31,718 nucleotides of DNA from contig CAZCDH010000007.1 in NCBI GenBank assembly GCA_964497715.1, positions 1 through 31,718 on the forward strand. Direction: 5' to 3'. Of this stretch, positions 28,984-31,718 are shown one piece after another. The position numbers were made by a program, and so were the translations under genes. Position 1 is the first letter of the stretch; each line of letters begins with the position of its first letter. Origin of the DNA: JABHIB01 sp964497715. GTDB lineage: Archaea > Nanobdellota > Nanobdellia > SCGC-AAA011-G17 > PNOQ01. Below the pieces are notes generated by a model, which did no database searches, had not been told where the DNA came from, and worked only from the letters and a program-made list of their open reading frames with translations.

Positions 28984-31326
28984 TTATTTATAAAGGTTCC
29001 TGTTTCTTGATTCGTGAAGTAATCTTTCTTCCTCTTCTGCAACAACTTTACTGATTTTTTGAACTGCATCTATGTTTGATGAGATACTATCTATCCCTAT
29101 TTTAGTTAGATACTTTGCCATTGTTTCATTTGATCCAGCTTGTCCACAAATGCTCGTTTTAACATCATTTTTTTTACAGATATTTATTACATATTTTATT
29201 TGTTTCAGAACTGCAGGATGCATTTCATCATATAAGTTTTGTAGTTTTGAATTATTCCTATCTACTGCTAGAGTAAATTGAGTTAGATCGTTTGTTCCTA
29301 TGCTCACAAAGTCTATCCCTTCTTCACAAAATTCTTCTATAATTTGAACTGCTGCAGGGGTCTCAACCATGATTCCAAATTCTATATCCTTTTGTGGTTC
29401 AAGCCCTACTTCTCTTAGTATTTCTTTAGCTTTTTTTACTTGGTCTATGTGGGTTACCAAAGGTATCATTATTCCAACATTTTTGAATCCAGCTCCATGT
29501 ACTCGTTTTATTGCTTCAAATTGTGCCTTAAGTAATTCTGGCTCCTCTAAGTCTCTTCTGATAGATCTCCATCCCATCATAGGATTATCTTCTTTTGGCT
29601 CGTTTTCGCCACCTTTCATATGTCTGAATTCATCTGTTGGTGCGTCGAGAGTCCTGTACCAAACCGGATCTTCTTTAAACTCTTTTGCGATTTTGATTAT
29701 ATCTTCTGTGAGATTATTAACAAGAACTTCTTTTTCTCCGTGTTTTATCATTGAACTAGGATGTTCTCTTTCTCTTAGGATCATAAATTCACATCTTAGT
29801 AATCCTACACCATCTGCTCCTGTGGATGCTGCTTTTTCTGCCAATCTTGGCATATCTAAATTTACTTTTATTTTTGTTATTGTTTTCTTTTTCTCTATAG
29901 GTTCTATTACTATTTCTTCTGTTTTTTCTTGTTCAGTGATTCCGGAGTAAACTTTTCCTTCCGTTCCATTAACTGTAACTTTATCTCCTTCTTTCAAGAT
30001 TTGTGTTGCTTTTTCTGTTCCAACAACTGCAGGTATTCCCATTTCTCTTGAAACTATTGCTGCATGACATGTTGAACCTCCTTCGTCTGTAACTATTGCA
30101 GATGCCCTTTCCATTGCAGCGACATAATCTGGATTAGTCATTTTTGCAACTAATACATCTCCTTTTTGGATCTTGTGAAGCTCTTCAATACTATCGACTA
30201 TTTTAACTTGTCCCGAACCTATTCCTGGAGATGCAGATACTCCTGTAAGTAAAGGTTCTTTTTGAGTTTTTTCAGATAGTTCTTCTACTTTCTCTTCCAT
30301 TCGTTCTTCTGTTTTTTGAATGGTTGTAATCGGTCTTGTTTGAACTATGAAGGTTCCACTATTATTTATTGCGAATTCAATATCTTGTGGAAAATCATAA
30401 TATCTTTCAATTCTTTTTGCAGTTGTTGCTAATCTGATTATATCTTCATCAGAAAGTTTTTGCATATTTGATTTGTGTTCTGGAATTCCTTTTTTTGTTG
30501 TTCTTCCTGTTGCTTCATCTCTTGTAAACATCCATTCTTGTTTCTGAATTTTTCTATCTTTTATGTTTAATGGATCTTTTTCTACAACATATCTGTCTGG
30601 AGAGATTGTTCCGGATACTATGGCATCTCCTAAACCAAATCCTGCTTCAATAATTATTTCAGATTTATTGTTTGTTACAGGATTCATTGAAAACATTACT
30701 CCTGCTTTTTCTGAGTTTATCATTTTTTGAATCACTGTTGCTATGAATACTTTAGAATGTTCGAAATTATTCTTCTCTCTGTAATATATTGCTCTAGTGG
30801 TGTATAGCGATGCCCAACATTGTTTTACTGCCTGAATTATGTTTTTTGCACCCTTAACATTTAAGTAAGTGTTTTGTTGTCCTGCGAATGATGCTGAAGG
30901 TAAATCTTCTGCTGTTGCCGAGGATCTTACTGCTACAAATGGATATTCTCTTCCAGCTTGTATGAAACTTAGTGCTGCTTTTGATGCCAGGAGAGTTTCA
31001 GTATTAACATTCATGTTATTGTATGCGTTTGTTATGTCTGAGATTATTTGTTCCGGTATTTCTTGAGAAAGAATTAATTCTTCTATTTCTTTCGACTTAT
31101 TATTTAATAATTCTGTGTCTTCTATATTTAAATTTGAAAGTATTTCATTTATCTTTGGTTGAATTCCTGTATGATTTAGAAAATTTTTATATGCGTCTGA
31201 TGTTACTACAAATCCTGAAGGTATTGGGAACTTTGCGTTGAACATTTCTCCAAGATTTGCCCCCTTTCCTCCAACTAATGCAATGTCTCCTTTTGAAATA
31301 TCTTTGAACCAAGCTATGTTTACCAT
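28984..31326 (-). CDS. ppsA: Phosphoenolpyruvate synthase
   Basis: A 780-aa enzyme that makes PEP, AMP and phosphate from pyruvate and ATP, the entry point to gluconeogenesis. The N-terminal ATP-grasp-like domain opens with GGKGANLGEM, the swivelling domain carries the phosphorylated histidine in GGSTCHAAI (His421), and the C-terminal PEP/pyruvate barrel has GTNDLTQFTLAVDRN and the active cysteine in ICGQAG (Cys727). The length fits archaeal PpsA. Its promoter lies at 31363-31374; the predicted leader of about 15 nt has a weak AAGGGG before the ATG. The gene is monocistronic. Confidence 0.96.
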   Translation of the reverse strand: MVNIAWFKDISKGDIALVGGKGANLGEMFNAKFPIPSGFVVTSDAYKNFLNHTGIQPKINEILSNLNIEDTELLNNKSKEIEELILSQEIPEQIISDITNAYNNMNVNTETLLASKAALSFIQAGREYPFVAVRSSATAEDLPSASFAGQQNTYLNVKGAKNIIQAVKQCWASLYTTRAIYYREKNNFEHSKVFIATVIQKMINSEKAGVMFSMNPVTNNKSEIIIEAGFGLGDAIVSGTISPDRYVVEKDPLNIKDRKIQKQEWMFTRDEATGRTTKKGIPEHKSNMQKLSDEDIIRLATTAKRIERYYDFPQDIEFAINNSGTFIVQTRPITTIQKTEERMEEKVEELSEKTQKEPLLTGVSASPGIGSGQVKIVDSIEELHKIQKGDVLVAKMTNPDYVAAMERASAIVTDEGGSTCHAAIVSREMGIPAVVGTEKATQILKEGDKVTVNGTEGKVYSGITEQEKTEEIVIEPIEKKKTITKIKVNLDMPRLAEKAASTGADGVGLLRCEFMILREREHPSSMIKHGEKEVLVNNLTEDIIKIAKEFKEDPVWYRTLDAPTDEFRHMKGGENEPKEDNPMMGWRSIRRDLEEPELLKAQFEAIKRVHGAGFKNVGIMIPLVTHIDQVKKAKEILREVGLEPQKDIEFGIMVETPAAVQIIEEFCEEGIDFVSIGTNDLTQFTLAVDRNNSKLQNLYDEMHPAVLKQIKYVINICKKNDVKTSICGQAGSNETMAKYLTKIGIDSISSNIDAVQKISKVVAEEEERLLHESRNRNLYK
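28987..28994 (-). promoter_or_regulatory. TATA box of the 229-aa gene
   Basis: TTTATAAA is located inside the last codons of ppsA, about 40 bp before the ATG at 28950, implying a short leader. Confidence 0.4.
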
Positions 31327-31362
31327 TTTTCCCCTTTTTTATAGATTGCCTGGGAATTGTAA

Positions 31363-31374
31363 TTATATAAATAT
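31363..31374 (-). promoter_or_regulatory. Promoter of ppsA
   Basis: On the - strand ATATTTATATAA is about 41 bp before the ATG; AAGGGG precedes the start by 5 bases. Confidence 0.45.
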
Positions 31375-31391
31375 TTCTGTACACAGGAAGC

Positions 31392-31399
31392 TTTATATT
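31392..31399 (+). promoter_or_regulatory. TATA box of the terminal RHS-core gene
   Basis: TTTATATT is centred 26 bp before the ATG at 31422, fitting a leaderless transcript. Confidence 0.5.
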
Positions 31400-31421
31400 T
31401 GTGTAGATATTTAAATTGGAT

Positions 31422-31718
31422 ATGAAAAAGAGGTTGTCAGCGTTAGCTTTAGTGTTGTTTATAATCAGTATGCCTATGGGTTTTTCTTCTAGTGTTTTAT
31501 TTAGTAATGTTGGTGTTCCTAGAGTTGAACAAGTTGTTTCTGAAGAGAGGGAAGGAGAAGGTATCACTCGTTATGTTTATGGTTCAGGTTTGGTTGCATC
31601 TGTTAAATCAGGAGAAATTAATTACTATCATTCTGATAGGATTGGAAGTAATCGTTTGATAACTGATTCTAGTGGAAGTGTTGAAGAAGAGTTTAAGTCT
31701 CTTCCTTTTGGACAGGAA
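31422..31718 (+). CDS. Secreted compact RHS-core protein (3' partial)
   Basis: The frame runs from the ATG to the window edge with no stop (99 codons). Residues 1-22 or so are a signal peptide: MKKRLSALALVLFIIS followed by MPMGFSSS. After a linker of about 25 residues comes a YD-repeat segment, TRYVYGSGLVASVKSGEINY, then YHSDRIGSNRLITDSSG and LPFGQE, which is the start of the RHS repeat-associated core (consensus YHxDxLGSxRxxTDxxG..PFGE). Canonical RHS proteins have a thousand or more residues of repeats forming a shell before this point; here a single repeat follows the signal peptide. The N-terminal half at this edge and the C-terminal half at the other edge would together make a short secreted RHS protein. 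Confidence 0.82.
   Translation, partial: MKKRLSALALVLFIISMPMGFSSSVLFSNVGVPRVEQVVSEEREGEGITRYVYGSGLVASVKSGEINYYHSDRIGSNRLITDSSGSVEEEFKSLPFGQE

Noticed and set aside
29369..29950. Long open frame antisense to ppsA (193 codons)
   Set aside because: It is a shadow of the ppsA codon pattern; the translation is low complexity and ppsA is clearly real.
1..31718. Insertion sequences, integrases, phage genes or plasmid replication genes
   Set aside because: No transposase, integrase, terminal inverted repeats or replication initiator was recognised; the gene content looks chromosomal.

Overview
The window is AT-rich (roughly 30% G+C by eye) and archaeal. It carries archaeal or eukaryote-type information genes: ribosomal proteins S27ae, S24e, S6e, L24e, S28e and L7Ae, Spt4, Rpo7/RpoE, aIF2-gamma, aIF5B, archaeal GluRS, a eukaryote-like TyrRS and an XPD/Rad3 helicase. 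Most transcription units have a TATA box about 25-28 bp before an ATG, which points to leaderless mRNAs. Compact genes, bacterial-type gyrase, signal peptidase II and secreted RHS-core proteins suggest a DPANN lineage such as Woesearchaeota or Pacearchaeota. That placement is inference.

Layout. Bases 1-725 hold the 3' end of an RHS-core protein with a hydrolase-like tail. A compact foldable segment (743-847) follows. Leftward genes 891-2543 are the RNA-polymerase/ribosomal cluster S27ae, S24e, spt4, rpoE and a PIN-domain protein. Rightward genes 2619-7696 are a secreted NlpC/P60 protein and gyrB-gyrA. Leftward genes 7848-12697 are an HExxH metallopeptidase reading frame with no normal start codon, nth, aIF2-gamma, S6e and aIF5B. 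A rightward 86-aa orphan (12779-13039) sits inside what is normally a continuous archaeal cluster, which resumes as ndk, L24e, S28e and L7Ae (13043-14289). Then come gltX and an XPD-like helicase (14504-18021), a phosphoesterase and a PUA protein (18116-19352), a DUF371 pair, a methyltransferase, YjbQ, tyrS, an orphan and lspA (19342-22959).

Bases 23018-28260 are a rightward block of five genes: two orphans, a coiled-coil protein, a TIM-barrel enzyme with a large helical insertion, and a nucleotidyltransferase with a helical C-terminus. The middle three overlap or nearly overlap. A leftward orphan (28261-28950) and ppsA (28984-31326) follow. The window ends inside a second RHS-core gene, in which a signal peptide and a short linker lead directly into a single YD repeat.

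Most interesting points: (1) both window ends lie inside compact secreted RHS-core genes on the same strand; (2) the metallopeptidase frame could be reached by a -1 frameshift on an A AAA AAA heptamer at the end of nth; (3) the uncharacterised five-gene block; (4) the structured segment at 743-847, flanked by an orphan promoter that resembles the rpoE promoter; (5) single near-symmetric TATA boxes that appear to serve divergent gene pairs.
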